The notes: generated by a model not told the origin, from the letters alone. A stretch of 64,000 nucleotides of DNA from Roseomonas sp. (GCA_031180725.1 JAPSLO010000013.1:146061-210060), one strand, 5' to 3'. Shown: positions 1-8,792, counted from the first letter of the stretch. Numbers and translations are program-made.

Positions 1-586
1 GCACCGCATTGCCGCCCACCGCCTCGATCGCCTCGGCCTGACGCTTCTCGGCATTCTCGATCGCCTCGGCATAGAGCTTGGCCAGCACTGCGATATCGGC
101 GGTGGCAATGGCCATCACGCCGGCCAGCGGGCCGAGCCCGACGGCGCGCACATAGGCCAGCGCCCAGATGAGCTGGTCCACGCCGCGGAAGCCATCGAAG
201 ATGCGGCGGAGGGAGAAATGCGCCAGCGTGTTGGTCACCACGTTCCTGGCGCCCAGGAGGCCCAGCGGCACGGCGATCAGGGCAGAGATGAAGGTGCCCA
301 GGAAGGCCATGGCGATGCTCTCCGCCAGGCCCTTCAGGATGTCCATCCACAGCTCGCCCGGCGAGGGCGGGATCATCAGCACGACAATGGTGGAAAGGCC
401 CGACAGCCCGTTCCACAGCCGCTGCGGCGTGATCTGGAACCAGTAGAACAGGAAGCCGATCCAGGCGATCGCCGCGGCGATCAGCACCAGGCGCAGCGCG
501 CGGACCGGGGCGGAGGGGCCAAAGGCCGCCGGCATGCGCTGGCGCAGCGCGGCGATCTGCTCCGGCGTCGGGCGGGCGAGGGCCAT
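1..586 (-). CDS. phnE: Phosphonate ABC transporter permease PhnE (second copy, partial at window edge)
   Basis: This is an inner-membrane permease of the phosphonate/phosphite ABC importer. The frame opens at the ATG at 586-584 and stays open to the window edge, giving 195 visible residues; the 3' end lies outside. Visible features are a hydrophobic segment near residues 30-48, the family-typical stretch GELWMDILKGLAESIAMAF and, at the very edge, the beginning of the EAA coupling loop (EAVGGNA) that contacts the ATPase. It starts four bases after the stop of the upstream phnE, so it belongs to the phnCDEE operon; two different PhnE-type permeases in tandem are common in alphaproteobacteria. 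The missing C-terminal half cannot be judged. Confidence 0.88.
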   Translation of the reverse strand, partial: MALARPTPEQIAALRQRMPAAFGPSAPVRALRLVLIAAAIAWIGFLFYWFQITPQRLWNGLSGLSTIVVLMIPPSPGELWMDILKGLAESIAMAFLGTFISALIAVPLGLLGARNVVTNTLAHFSLRRIFDGFRGVDQLIWALAYVRAVGLGPLAGVMAIATADIAVLAKLYAEAIENAEKRQAEAIEAVGGNAV

Positions 587-590
587 GCGA

Positions 591-1493
591 TCAGGCCCTT
601 TGCGCGCCGGCCACCAGGCCGTGCCGCAGGCGTTCGGAGACCAGGTCGATCAGCGCGACGCTGAGGATGATGAGCACCACGATCGCGCTGATCTCCTCAT
701 AGTAATTAAAGGCGATCACGTGATACAGCTCCTCGCCGATGCCGCCGGCGCCGACGAAGCCGATCACGCTGGCGCCGCGCACATTGATCTCGAAGCGCAG
801 CAGCGCGTAGCTCAGCAGGTTCGGCGCGATCTGCGGCAGCACGCCGAAGCGCACGCGGTGGAACCAGTTGCCCCCCGCCGCCCGCACGGCTTCGCCCGGG
901 GCGCTGTCGGCATTCTCCACCACCTCCGCGAAGAGCTTGCCCAGTGCGCCCGCTGTGTGCAGGCCGATGGCCAGGATGCCGGCCAGGGCGCCGATACCGA
1001 AGGCCCAGACGAAGATCAGCGCGAAGACGATCTCCGGCACGGTGCGGCAGAATTCCAGCAGCCGGCGTGCCAGGTGATAGGTCCAGCGGTTCGGGGCCAG
1101 GTTGCGCGCGGCGGGGAAGCACAGCGCGAAGCCCACCAGCCCACCGCCGAGAGTGCCGAGCAGCGCCATCTGGCTGGTTTCGAAAATGAGCCACAGCCAC
1201 TTGTCGGCGCGGTAGAACCAGGAGGCGAGGCTGCCTTCCGTCTCCCAGTCCGCGAACAGCGTCGCCCAATGCAGGGTGGGCAGGGTGCGCCCGAAATATT
1301 CGCCGATGCGCGGCAGGCCGGCGAGGATCGCCTGTAGCGAGGCGTCGCTGACCAGCGCGGCCAGGTAGAGGCAGACCAGCAGCACCGCGCCCCAAAGCAG
1401 CGTCGCCTTCCTGCGGGCACGGTTGGCAGCCTGGTAGGCGGCCTCACCACGGATGACCGCGTCGACCGCGGTCAGGGGAGAGGCCGCCACCAT
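591..1493 (-). CDS. phnE: Phosphonate ABC transporter permease PhnE
   Basis: This 300-residue inner-membrane permease pairs with the second PhnE to form the channel of the phosphonate importer. The sequence has a membrane segment near residues 31-48, several more from about 105 onward, and the EAA loop at about residues 201-230 (EAVRAAGGN followed by a conserved Gly-rich turn, GFVGAGGIGEEL). Its length matches the PhnE family. It sits between phnD (7 bases upstream) and the truncated second phnE (4 bases downstream) on the minus strand, so translation is probably coupled. The transported phosphonate cannot be deduced from the sequence. Confidence 0.92.
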   Translation of the reverse strand: MVAASPLTAVDAVIRGEAAYQAANRARRKATLLWGAVLLVCLYLAALVSDASLQAILAGLPRIGEYFGRTLPTLHWATLFADWETEGSLASWFYRADKWLWLIFETSQMALLGTLGGGLVGFALCFPAARNLAPNRWTYHLARRLLEFCRTVPEIVFALIFVWAFGIGALAGILAIGLHTAGALGKLFAEVVENADSAPGEAVRAAGGNWFHRVRFGVLPQIAPNLLSYALLRFEINVRGASVIGFVGAGGIGEELYHVIAFNYYEEISAIVVLIILSVALIDLVSERLRHGLVAGAQRA

Positions 1494-1500
1494 CGGATGA

Positions 1501-2463
1501 TCAGGCCCGGCGGCGCCGCTCGGCCGCTTCCTCGCGGCGAAGCTGCACGATCGGCTCGAACATCTCGTGGGTCACGGGCGCGTAGCCCTGGCCGCCGCCG
1601 CGCTCGACCTGCGCATAGACCTGCGGATGGGCCGCAGCCAGCGCCAGGTGGAACTGGGTGAAGTCGCGCTTGAACTCGGCCGGCAGATCGGCGCGCACGG
1701 TCATCGGGCCGTTCAGGATCGGGCGCGACTTCCAGACAATGCGCAGGTCGCGCATGTTCAGCATGCCCTTCTCCACCATCGCGCGCAGATTGCCGCGCGT
1801 GAAGCCCTCACGCTCCTCACCCTGGCCGGAGGCCCAGGTCACGGCCGCATCGTACTGACGCTGCAGCACCGCGACAACCGCCTGCTCATGGCCGCCGCCG
1901 AAGCCGGTGCGGGAGAAATACTGGCCGCTTTCAGTGCCGATGCCGGCCGCGCGCAGCTCGCTGCGCGGGACCAGGTAGCCGGAGGTGCTGTTCGGGTCTG
2001 CCCAGGCGAGGCTCTTGCCGCGAAGATCCTCCAGGCTCGTGATGCCGCTGTCGGCGCGGACCACCATGACCGAGATGTAGGAGATGCCGCCATCGCTCTC
2101 CCGCGCCACGAACAGCGGCTCCACGCCGCCATTGGTGTCGAGCCAGGCGCCGGCATAGCCGGACGCACCCATGCTCGCGGCCTCGATCTGCTTCGCGCTG
2201 AAGGCCTGCATCACGCCGGCATAGTCGGCGGCCGGGAAGAGGCGGACGGGCACCTGGAAGGTCTGCTCGATCAGTGCGCGATAGGCCTCGTAGCGGCCCA
2301 GGCGGTCCGCCTCGTTCTCACCCCCCAGCAGGCCCAGGCGGATCTGCGACACCTGCGCGGCCCAGGCGCGGCGGCCCGGTGCGGGCATCTGCGGCGCGGG
2401 CTGCGCCGCCGCGGCGAAGGGCGCCAGCGCGGCGCCGGCAACCAGGGTGCGACGGGTGAGCAT
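1501..2463 (-). CDS. phnD: Phosphonate ABC transporter substrate-binding protein PhnD
   Basis: This is the periplasmic receptor of the importer, 320 residues. It begins with a typical export signal (LTRRTLVAGAALAPFAAAA, probable cleavage near residue 20) and then shows the PhnD-family pattern RLGLLGGENEADRLGRYEAY and the domain that forms the ligand cleft, including SYISVMVVRADSGI and the segment LRGKSLAWADPNSTSGY, where the Ser/Thr/Asn residues are typical phosphonate contacts. The RR near the start could indicate a Tat signal, but the motif is incomplete, so Sec export is as likely. It is the second gene of the phnCDEE operon. Close relatives bind phosphonates, phosphite or hypophosphite, so the ligand is open. 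Confidence 0.9.
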   Translation of the reverse strand: MLTRRTLVAGAALAPFAAAAQPAPQMPAPGRRAWAAQVSQIRLGLLGGENEADRLGRYEAYRALIEQTFQVPVRLFPAADYAGVMQAFSAKQIEAASMGASGYAGAWLDTNGGVEPLFVARESDGGISYISVMVVRADSGITSLEDLRGKSLAWADPNSTSGYLVPRSELRAAGIGTESGQYFSRTGFGGGHEQAVVAVLQRQYDAAVTWASGQGEEREGFTRGNLRAMVEKGMLNMRDLRIVWKSRPILNGPMTVRADLPAEFKRDFTQFHLALAAAHPQVYAQVERGGGQGYAPVTHEMFEPIVQLRREEAAERRRRA

Positions 2464-2502
2464 GGGGATCTCCTCGGGCTCTCGGGTAGTGAGGCAGCCG
2501 CC

Positions 2503-3327
2503 TCAGGCGAGGGCCAGGCCTGCCTTTGCTGGTCGCGGATGGGCCCGTGCGGCCTCCTCCGCCTGTTCCTCGAACTCGTCCTCGGACACGCCGTAGATCT
2601 CGCGCACGCGCCCGCTGGTGAGCTCGGCGGGCGGGCCGTCGAACATCACGCGGCCGGCCTGCATCGCGACGATGCGGTCGCAGTAGTGCCGGGCGGTGTC
2701 CAGGTGGTGCAGGTTGGTCAGCACGGTCAGCCCGTCCTGCCGGTTCACCTGGCGCAGCGCGTCCATCACGACCTTCGCGTTGCGCGGATCGAGTGAGGCG
2801 ATCGGCTCATCGGCCAGGATCACCTTTGGCTGCTGCAGCAGGGCACGGCAGATCGCCACGCGCTGCTGCTGACCGCCGGAAAGCGTGTCGGCGCGCTGGA
2901 GGGCGGTGGCGACCAGATCGAAGCGGTCCAGCGCCTGGATCGCCATCGCCCGCTCCTCGGCGGTGAACATCTTGAACAGGGCACTCATCGTGCCGAGAAA
3001 GCCGGGGCGATGATTCAGCCGGCCGATCAGCACATTGGTCAGCACGTCCAGCCGCTGCACCAGGTTGAACTGCTGGAAGATCATGGCGCACTCGGTGCGC
3101 CAGCGGCGGAGCGCCGCGCCCTTCAGCGCCGTCACGTCGCGCCCGCCGTACAGAACGCGGCCTTCGGAAGGTTCCGTCAGGCGGTTGATCATCCGCAGCA
3201 GCGTGGATTTGCCGGCGCCGGAGCGACCGATGATCCCCACCATCTGGCCGTCGGGGATGGCGAGATGGACATTGTCCACCGCCGTCACAGCCCCGAACCG
3301 CCGTGTCAGGCCCTGTAGCTCCAGCAT
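2503..3327 (-). CDS. phnC: Phosphonate ABC transporter ATP-binding protein PhnC
   Basis: This 274-residue ABC ATPase energises the phosphonate importer. Walker A (GRSGAGKST) is at residues 34-42, the signature LSGGQQQRV at about 149-157, Walker B (VILADEP) at 169-175 and the switch His in NLHHLD near 215. I chose the ATG at 3327-3325 (protein beginning [12 protein letters not shown]) because it places the first beta strand at the usual position; longer upstream reading only adds non-family sequence. It is the first gene of the operon, and the divergent intergenic region upstream contains three palindromes that may be operator sites. No C-P lyase genes are visible; they could lie beyond the left edge. 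Confidence 0.93.
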   Translation of the reverse strand: MLELQGLTRRFGAVTAVDNVHLAIPDGQMVGIIGRSGAGKSTLLRMINRLTEPSEGRVLYGGRDVTALKGAALRRWRTECAMIFQQFNLVQRLDVLTNVLIGRLNHRPGFLGTMSALFKMFTAEERAMAIQALDRFDLVATALQRADTLSGGQQQRVAICRALLQQPKVILADEPIASLDPRNAKVVMDALRQVNRQDGLTVLTNLHHLDTARHYCDRIVAMQAGRVMFDGPPAELTSGRVREIYGVSEDEFEEQAEEAARAHPRPAKAGLALA

Positions 3328-3362
3328 CCCTGCGTCCTTCTCGGTGCGCGCCTCTACAGGCG

Positions 3363-3417
3363 CCGGATGACATCCGGATGATGGCTGTGTGACGTCACGG
3401 GGACGCTTGTTCAAGCG
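3363..3417. promoter_or_regulatory. Three palindromes in the divergent phnC / NIPSNAP intergenic region
   Basis: Within 55 bases there are three dyads: CCGGAT-GAC-ATCCGG at 3363-3377, the perfect 10-mer GTGACGTCAC at 3389-3398, and CGCTTG-TT-CAAGCG at 3404-3417. They lie between the start of phnC (minus) and the NIPSNAP gene (plus), where promoters of both would be expected. Clear Pho-box repeats were not seen. Regulator binding is an inference from symmetry and position. Confidence 0.4.
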
Positions 3418-3489
3418 AGAAGGCCCCCGGCTTTCCCGGCCGCCATCCAACTGCAATGCTGGTCGCGCCAATGGGAAGGGAGACGCCCG

Positions 3490-3828
3490 ATGATCGTGGA
3501 CCTGCGCATTTACACGACGCTGCCCAACCGCCTGCCCGAATTTGTCGCCCTCTATGAGGAGAAGGCCTGGCCCCTGCAGTTGAAGTATCTGGAGAATTGC
3601 CTGGGCTGGTACACCACGGTGGAAGGCGCGCTGAACACAGTGGTGCATCTGTGGGGCTATACGGATCAGGGCGAGCGGGAACGCCGGCGCGCCGCCATGG
3701 CCGCCGATCCCGGCTGGGGTGCCTATCTGGCCGAGGCCGCGCAGCGCGGTCTGTTGATCAAGATGGAGAACCGGATCGTCCGCCCCACAGGCTTCTTCCA
3801 GGCATTTCGGGCCGCACAGAAGGCGTGA
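3490..3828 (+). CDS. NIPSNAP family protein
   Basis: This 112-residue protein shows the NIPSNAP dimeric alpha/beta-barrel pattern: [18 protein letters not shown] at the start, then a Trp-rich second strand ([17 protein letters not shown]) and an [13 protein letters not shown] segment, which is typical of the family. A good ribosome site (GGGAGACGCC) precedes the ATG. NIPSNAP-type proteins are small cytosolic proteins often encoded next to degradative enzymes; their biochemical role is not settled. Its stop overlaps the GTG start of the endonuclease V gene (GTGA), so the two are co-translated, though no functional link is obvious. Confidence 0.85.
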   Translation: MIVDLRIYTTLPNRLPEFVALYEEKAWPLQLKYLENCLGWYTTVEGALNTVVHLWGYTDQGERERRRAAMAADPGWGAYLAEAAQRGLLIKMENRIVRPTGFFQAFRAAQKA

Positions 3829-4517
3829 GCCCGCTGCTGCCGGCCTTCCCGGTCACCGCGGCGGAGGCACGGCGCGCCATCCCGGACCTGGCTGCGCGCG
3901 TCGAAACCGTGGACCGGCTGGGCGAGGTACGGCTGCTGGCCGGCGCCGATGCCTCCGCCACGCGCTTCGATCCGGAGCGCACGGTGCATGCGGCGGTGGT
4001 GACGCTGGGCTGGCCGGGGCTGGAAAAGCGCGACGAGGCCGGTGCGGTGCGCCGCGGCGGCCTGCCCTATATCCCCGGCCTGCTCGGCTTCCGGGAAGTG
4101 CCTGCCCTGACGGAGGCCTGGGCGGCGCTGCCCCGGAAACCCGACCTGGTGATGATGGACGGGCATGGCGTGGCGCATCCGCAGGGTTTCGGCGTCGCCT
4201 GCCTGCTGGGGCTGGTGCTGGATGTGCCGACCATCGGGGTGGCGAAGTCCATCCTGGTGGGCGAACCCGCCGGGCCGCTACCCGACGAAGCCGGGGCGCG
4301 GGTGCCGCTGGTCTGGCGCGGCCGGCAGATCGGCATGGCGCTGCGCACGCGGCGGGGCGCCAATCCGCTCTATATCTCGCCCGGCCACCGGATCAGTCCG
4401 GAGACGGCGCTGGCCTGGGTGGAACGCTGTCTGCGCGGACGGCGCCTGCCGGTGCCGACGCTCGCCGCGCATGAAGCCGCGGCCGCGCTGCGCCGGCGGG
4501 AACTGGCCGGGCGGTAG
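3825..4517 (+). CDS. nfi: Endonuclease V (deoxyinosine 3'-endonuclease)
   Basis: This 230-residue enzyme nicks DNA one base 3' of deoxyinosine, starting repair of deaminated adenine. The active-site residues are all present: Asp42 in LLAGADAS, Glu91 in the signature [10 protein letters not shown], Asp112 in MMDGHG, and His188 in YISPGHRIS. The segment [12 protein letters not shown] is also characteristic. I placed the start at the GTG overlapping the NIPSNAP stop, because upstream in-frame sequence lies entirely inside that gene. A small deviation is HPQG where many homologues have HPRR, which probably does not affect catalysis. It is followed by the DUF423 gene 32 bases later. Confidence 0.93.
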   Translation: MSPLLPAFPVTAAEARRAIPDLAARVETVDRLGEVRLLAGADASATRFDPERTVHAAVVTLGWPGLEKRDEAGAVRRGGLPYIPGLLGFREVPALTEAWAALPRKPDLVMMDGHGVAHPQGFGVACLLGLVLDVPTIGVAKSILVGEPAGPLPDEAGARVPLVWRGRQIGMALRTRRGANPLYISPGHRISPETALAWVERCLRGRRLPVPTLAAHEAAAALRRRELAGR

Positions 4518-4549
4518 CCTAGGCGGCCGGGCTGCGCTAACCGCGTGCC

Positions 4550-4909
4550 ATGGCTCGGATCTGGATGTTCCTCGGCGCGCTGTTCGGTCTCGTCTCCGTG
4601 GCGATGGCGGCTTATGCGGCGCATGGGCTGGCGCCGGAGAATGCGGCGCTGGCAACCACCGGCGCCTCTCTGGGCGCCTGGCACGCGCTGGCGCTGATCG
4701 GCGCGGGGCTGTTGGCGGAGCGGCGGCGGGGCGCGGCGGTGCATATCGCGGCAGGCTGCTTTGCACTGGGAGCGCTGATGTTCTGCGGCGGCGTCTTCCT
4801 GCGTGCGCTGACGGATCATTCACTGGGCCTCATCACGCCGCTGGGCGGTACGGCCTTGCTGATCGGCTGGGGCGTGCTGGCCGCCGCGGCCTTCAGCCCC
4901 GCGCGATGA
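4550..4909 (+). CDS. DUF423 family small membrane protein (YgdD-like)
   Basis: This 119-residue protein has four hydrophobic segments at about residues 3-22, 42-60, 64-84 and 92-115. The family hallmarks are AAYAAHG near residue 20 and the C-terminal TPLGGTALLIGW pattern, both typical of DUF423 (E. coli YgdD). It is expected in the inner membrane; function is unknown. Its stop overlaps the start of the methyltransferase gene (ATGA), an arrangement that resembles E. coli, where ygdD and rlmM are also adjacent. That conserved pairing supports both calls. Confidence 0.88.
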   Translation: MARIWMFLGALFGLVSVAMAAYAAHGLAPENAALATTGASLGAWHALALIGAGLLAERRRGAAVHIAAGCFALGALMFCGGVFLRALTDHSLGLITPLGGTALLIGWGVLAAAAFSPAR

Positions 4910-5817
4910 CCGCCAGCGCCTATCTGGCGGCCGAGGGGTTCGAGGCGGAGCTGGCCGAGGAATTGCGCCGCGCGGGCCGGAAGGTTTCCGCCTGGCATGG
5001 CCGGCTGGCACTGTCCCCGGATGCGCCGGGGCCGGCCGCCTGGGCGCTGGATGTCTGGACCGCACCGCGGGAGATGCCGGCGCCTTCGGTGAAGGCGGCG
5101 GCGGATGCGCTGCGCGCCATCCAGCGCAACTGGGCCGGATATGCGCCCCTGCACCACCGCCGCAGCGCGCTGATCACCGAAAAGCTGCCGCCGGTGAAGG
5201 CACGGCCGCTGGTCTTTCCGGAGCCGGCGCCGACATCGCATCTCGGCGCCTGGACGCTACTGGCGCCGGACCGGCTGCTGGCCTCGCCCACCAAGACCAG
5301 CCCCTTCGTGAATGGCGAGGTGAGCTTCGCCGAGGACAAGGAAGGCCCGCCCTCCCGCGCCTACCTGAAGCTGTGGGAAGCGCTGACGCGGCTGGGCCGG
5401 CATCCGGCACCGGGCGAGCGCTGCCTGGATCTTGGCGCCGCACCTGGTGGCTGGACTTGGGTGTTGGCAGGGCTGGGCGCGCGGGTGGAGGCGGTGGACA
5501 AGGCGCCGCTCGATTCGCGCATCGCCGCCATGCCTGGCGTGACGGTGCGGGCGGAAAGCGCCTTCGGCATCGAGCCGGAGAAGGAGCCGCCGGTGGATTG
5601 GCTGTTCAGCGACGTGATCTGCTATCCGGCGCGGCTGCTGGCGCTGGTGCGGCGCTGGATCGCGGCGGGCAAGGTGCGGCACCTGGTCTGCACCATCAAG
5701 TTCCAGGGCGAGACGGACCATGGCGTGGCGGCCGAGTTCGCCGCCATTGACGGCGCGGTGTTGTTCCACGGCGCCCACAACAAGCACGAGCTGACCTTCG
5801 CGCGGCTCTCCCCCTGA
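4906..5817 (+). CDS. 23S rRNA 2'-O-ribose methyltransferase, RlmM-like
   Basis: This 303-residue protein combines an N-terminal RNA-binding-type region (about residues 1-110) with an FtsJ/RrmJ-type methyltransferase domain. The SAM site is LDLGAAPGGWTW at 174-185. The K-D-K-E tetrad of 2'-O-methyltransferases is visible: Lys155 (AYLKLWE), Asp236 (FSDVICYP), Lys265 (CTIKFQ) and Glu295 (NKHELT). In E. coli, RlmM methylates C2498 of 23S rRNA. The protein is shorter than E. coli RlmM (about 366 residues), mainly in the N-terminal part, so the exact target is inferred. It overlaps the DUF423 gene by four bases. Confidence 0.85.
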   Translation: MTASAYLAAEGFEAELAEELRRAGRKVSAWHGRLALSPDAPGPAAWALDVWTAPREMPAPSVKAAADALRAIQRNWAGYAPLHHRRSALITEKLPPVKARPLVFPEPAPTSHLGAWTLLAPDRLLASPTKTSPFVNGEVSFAEDKEGPPSRAYLKLWEALTRLGRHPAPGERCLDLGAAPGGWTWVLAGLGARVEAVDKAPLDSRIAAMPGVTVRAESAFGIEPEKEPPVDWLFSDVICYPARLLALVRRWIAAGKVRHLVCTIKFQGETDHGVAAEFAAIDGAVLFHGAHNKHELTFARLSP

Positions 5818-5851
5818 CCGTCCCGGCCGCCTGGGCTATAGCCGGTGTCGC

Positions 5852-5934
5852 GCCCGCCTGGCGGAACGGTAGACGCAGCGGACTTAAAATCCGCAACCCG
5901 CAAGGGTGTGGGGGTTCGAGTCCCCCGGCGGGCA
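5852..5934 (+). tRNA. tRNA-Leu (anticodon UAA)
   Basis: The sequence folds as a class II tRNA of 83 bases. The acceptor stem pairs GCCCGCC (5852-5858) with GGCGGGC (5927-5933), with discriminator A at 5934. The anticodon stem GCGGA/TCCGC encloses the loop CTTAAAA, giving anticodon TAA. A long variable arm (CCCGCAAGGGTG) and the T arm GGGGG-TTCGAGT-CCCCC are present. CCA is not encoded. It reads the leucine codon UUA, which is rare in such a GC-rich genome. Confidence 0.97.
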
Positions 5935-5958
5935 GCTTCTGTGACTGAGGTTGGGGAA

Positions 5959-5983
5959 TCCGGGGGCGCTGGCTGCCCCCGGA
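5959..5983. terminator. Strong hairpin between tRNA-Leu and hpnE, probable bidirectional terminator
   Basis: A perfect 9-bp stem TCCGGGGGC / GCCCCCGGA encloses a 7-base loop, and outer GGGG/CCCC bases may extend it. It lies 24 bases after the tRNA and 9 bases beyond the end of hpnE on the other strand. There is only a short T-rich tail, so it is called from the stem and its convergent position. Confidence 0.6.
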
Positions 5984-5991
5984 CCCCGCCA

Positions 5992-7203
5992 TTACAGCAG
6001 CGCCGCCGCGGCGGCCTCGCCGGAGAGGACTGCGGCTTCCAGCGTTGCGGGCAAATCCGGCAGGGTCCAGTCGCCAGCCAGCGCCAGATTGGCCAGGGGA
6101 AGCCGCGGCGGCATGGGGCGGGGACCGAGGCCGTGACGCGGGGTGGCACGCTTCTCCCGCACAGCGCGGGCGGGGGGCGGTGCCGGGGGCCAGTCGCCTT
6201 CCAGGCGGAAGCGCCGCGCGGCCAGGCGCAGTTCGGGCCAGACGCGGCGGATAATTTCCTCCTCCGGCAGGGCAATGGCCGCATCAGCCGCGCTGACCGT
6301 GACAGAGACGCCGCCCGGCCGCACCAGCACCCACTGCGCCAGGCCCCCCAGCAGGCCGAGGAAGCGCACCGGCCCTTCCGTGGCATGGGCGAAGTGCAGG
6401 TTGAGGATCGGCGCATGGGCCTCCGGCACCGGCAGGCCGGGCAACAGGCGCGCCGCTTCCCAGGGCGGCACGGCCAGCAGCACGGCATCCTCCGGCCCCA
6501 GCGCCACCTTCTCCTCGCCGAAATCCAACGCGATCGCCCGGCCATCCTGCACGGCGATGGCACGCAGGCGGCGCCCCGCGCGCAGCACCGCGCCATGGCA
6601 GGCCAGCGTCGCCACGGCCGGGGCCGCCAGATCCGGCCCAAGTCCGCGCGCCGCGACGAAGAGCCGCGCCGCGCCTGGCCGGCCGAGCCGCCGCAGCACT
6701 GTGCCCAGCAGGCGGGCGGAGGCTTCCTCGGCCGGAGTGTTCAGCGCCGCAACCGTCAGTGGCTCGGCCAGGCTGCGCAACAGAGTGGGATGCGCCCCCA
6801 GCGCCTGCGCCACGCTGCGGTCCGGCCCGCCGGCCGCCAGGCGCAACAGTGCCAGCAGCGCGCCGGGCGAGAGACCTGCGGGGCGGGATTGCGCGTCGAT
6901 CCAGCGCAGCGGGGAGAGCGCCACCTGCCGCGCGGAGCCGTCCGCCAGGTCCAGCACCGGCAGGCCCTCGGGCTCGGGCTCGACCCAGGCCTCGCGCGCG
7001 CCGATGGCGGAAAGGAAGCGCAACGCCGCGCGGTTGGCGCCGAGCAGCGCATGGGTGCCGTTGTCGGTGCCGTCCGGCAGGGCGCGGGCGCGGCCGCCGG
7101 GCGCCGGGGCGGCCTCGTGCATCATGGCGCGGCGGCCGGCCAGCACCAGCGCCAGCGTCCCGGCCAGGCCGGCCACCCCGGCCCCCACCACATGCACCGT
7201 CAC
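5992..7203 (-). CDS. hpnE: Hydroxysqualene dehydroxylase HpnE
   Basis: This 403-residue flavoprotein of the amine-oxidase/phytoene-desaturase type removes the hydroxyl of hydroxysqualene to give squalene, the last step of the HpnCDE route to hopanoid precursors. The dinucleotide-binding motif GAGVAGL is at residues 7-13, followed by EAAPAPGGRAR near 30, and the C-terminal FAD motif LALAGDWTLPDLPATLE. The start is the GTG at 7203-7201, whose last bases overlap the stop of the upstream hpnC-hpnD fusion gene (GTGA). The linkage to the synthase fusion firmly supports HpnE over other family members. Downstream hopanoid genes (such as shc) are not in the window. Confidence 0.9.
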   Translation of the reverse strand: MTVHVVGAGVAGLAGTLALVLAGRRAMMHEAAPAPGGRARALPDGTDNGTHALLGANRAALRFLSAIGAREAWVEPEPEGLPVLDLADGSARQVALSPLRWIDAQSRPAGLSPGALLALLRLAAGGPDRSVAQALGAHPTLLRSLAEPLTVAALNTPAEEASARLLGTVLRRLGRPGAARLFVAARGLGPDLAAPAVATLACHGAVLRAGRRLRAIAVQDGRAIALDFGEEKVALGPEDAVLLAVPPWEAARLLPGLPVPEAHAPILNLHFAHATEGPVRFLGLLGGLAQWVLVRPGGVSVTVSAADAAIALPEEEIIRRVWPELRLAARRFRLEGDWPPAPPPARAVREKRATPRHGLGPRPMPPRLPLANLALAGDWTLPDLPATLEAAVLSGEAAAAALL

Positions 7204-8792
7204 AGCCCCAGCGCGAGCAGCGCCATCCGCAGCTTCTCGCCCCTCGTCAGGCGGGGACGCGGCCTGGCCCCCGGCTGCCAGCCGCGCGCCGCCATCCTCT
7301 CCAGCAGCCGGCGGTAGCCCCACATCATCACCATGGCGGGGCGCATGGCGCGGGCGTCGTATTGGCGCAGTTCCGCCTCGGCCCGGGCGAAGCCGCGCGC
7401 GGCGCGGCGCATCAGCAGTGTGCAGAGCAGCGGCAGGCGGGGATGCGCCGCGATCTCCTCGGCTGGCAGGTCGGGAATGCCGAACCGCCGCAGGGCCCGC
7501 AGCGGGATGTAACAGCGCTCGCGCGCCGCGTCCTCGTCAATGTCGCGCAGGATATTCACCAACTGCAGCGTGCGGCCCAGCCTCTCGCCGAAGTCCGCAG
7601 CCTGCGGCACGCCGAAGATGCGCACCGACATGCGGCCAACACTGCCGGCCACCTGGGCGCAGTAGAGGTCTAGCGCCACATCATCGGCCAGGCGCAGGCG
7701 GGGTGCGGCATCGGTGACCATGCCGGCGATCATTGCCTCGCAGTCTTCCAGCGGGATGTCGAAGGCGGCGCGGGCCCAGGCGAGTTCCCGCGAGACAGCG
7801 CAATCGGGGTGCAGCAGCTTGCGCTGCCAAGTGGCGAGGCAGGCCCGCTTCTCCGCCAGTGGCATCTCGGCATCGGCGATGTCGTCCACCGCGCGGCAGA
7901 AGCCATACACGGCATGCATGGCGCGCCGCCGCGGGCCTTTCAGCACCGCCATGCCGCGTGCGAAGGAGGAGCCGGCCCGCGCGACGCGGGCCCGCACCAC
8001 CGCCGTATCCGATGGCGCGGGACGCAGCAACCCCGCAAAAGCGCGAAGGAAATCCAGGCGGCTCAGCGCCACCCGCCCCAGCACGGGGTCGGCGGCGCGC
8101 AGCCGGGCCAGTAGCCGCCAGGCGAGTGCAAGGGTGACGGCAGCTTGCAGCCGCAGCCGGCTGTGCAGCAGCCGCGGCAGGGCGGCGGCGATGTCCAGCG
8201 CGGCTTCCACCCGGTCCAGCGCGGCATCCAGCACGGCGCGCCGCACGGCGTTGTCGGAGGCAAAGAAGGCATCCTCTCCGCCGGCTGGCTCAAGCCAGGG
8301 CAGGGGCAGGTAGATGCGGTCCAGTGCCTGCTGGTCCGCCACCAGATCCTGCAGATGGTTCAGCACCTGCAGGGCGGTGCAAAGCGCATCGGCGGCGGGA
8401 ATGGCGTCCGCCTTCTCTCCGTGCAGGCGCAGCAACATCCGGCCCACCGGCACGGCGGAACGGGCGCAATAGGCTTCCAGCTCCGCCCAGTCGGTGTAGC
8501 GGCGCTGCACCACGTCCTGGCGGAAGGCGGAGAGCATCACCCTTGCTTCCGGGCTGCCCTCGCCGGCCGCCTGGTGATCCAGCAGCGTCTCCATCCCGGC
8601 CAGCAGGTCGAGCTTCTCCGCCTCTGTCAGCATCGCGGAATCGGCGATGTCGTCAGCGGTGCGGACGAAGCGGTAGAAGGCCAGCACCTGCGGCCGCACG
8701 GCGCGCGGCAGCAGCAGGGACGCGACGGGGAAATTCTCCTGATCGTGGTCGCGGCTGGGCGGGCCGGCCGCGATCGCCTGGCTGCCTTCCAT
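7200..8792 (-). CDS. Fused HpnC-HpnD: presqualene diphosphate synthase plus hydroxysqualene synthase
   Basis: This 530-residue protein contains two complete squalene/phytoene-synthase domains. The first (about residues 20-262) has DDIAD at 47-51 and NHLQDLVADQQALDRIYLP from 145, the HpnC pattern. The second (about 270-530) has DDIAD at 303-307 and NILRDIDEDAARERCYIP from 413, the HpnD pattern. HpnD joins two farnesyl diphosphates to presqualene diphosphate and HpnC converts this to hydroxysqualene, so the fusion would hold two consecutive enzymes of the path to HpnE, which is encoded immediately downstream with overlap. The frame is continuous with no sign of a sequencing join. Each half is slightly shorter than a free-standing enzyme. 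Confidence 0.9.
   Translation of the reverse strand: MEGSQAIAAGPPSRDHDQENFPVASLLLPRAVRPQVLAFYRFVRTADDIADSAMLTEAEKLDLLAGMETLLDHQAAGEGSPEARVMLSAFRQDVVQRRYTDWAELEAYCARSAVPVGRMLLRLHGEKADAIPAADALCTALQVLNHLQDLVADQQALDRIYLPLPWLEPAGGEDAFFASDNAVRRAVLDAALDRVEAALDIAAALPRLLHSRLRLQAAVTLALAWRLLARLRAADPVLGRVALSRLDFLRAFAGLLRPAPSDTAVVRARVARAGSSFARGMAVLKGPRRRAMHAVYGFCRAVDDIADAEMPLAEKRACLATWQRKLLHPDCAVSRELAWARAAFDIPLEDCEAMIAGMVTDAAPRLRLADDVALDLYCAQVAGSVGRMSVRIFGVPQAADFGERLGRTLQLVNILRDIDEDAARERCYIPLRALRRFGIPDLPAEEIAAHPRLPLLCTLLMRRAARGFARAEAELRQYDARAMRPAMVMMWGYRRLLERMAARGWQPGARPRPRLTRGEKLRMALLALGL

Noticed and set aside
5622..6641. Minus-strand frame covering the tRNA and parts of two genes
   Set aside because: It overlaps a certain tRNA and the methyltransferase and is a shadow of hpnE in another frame.
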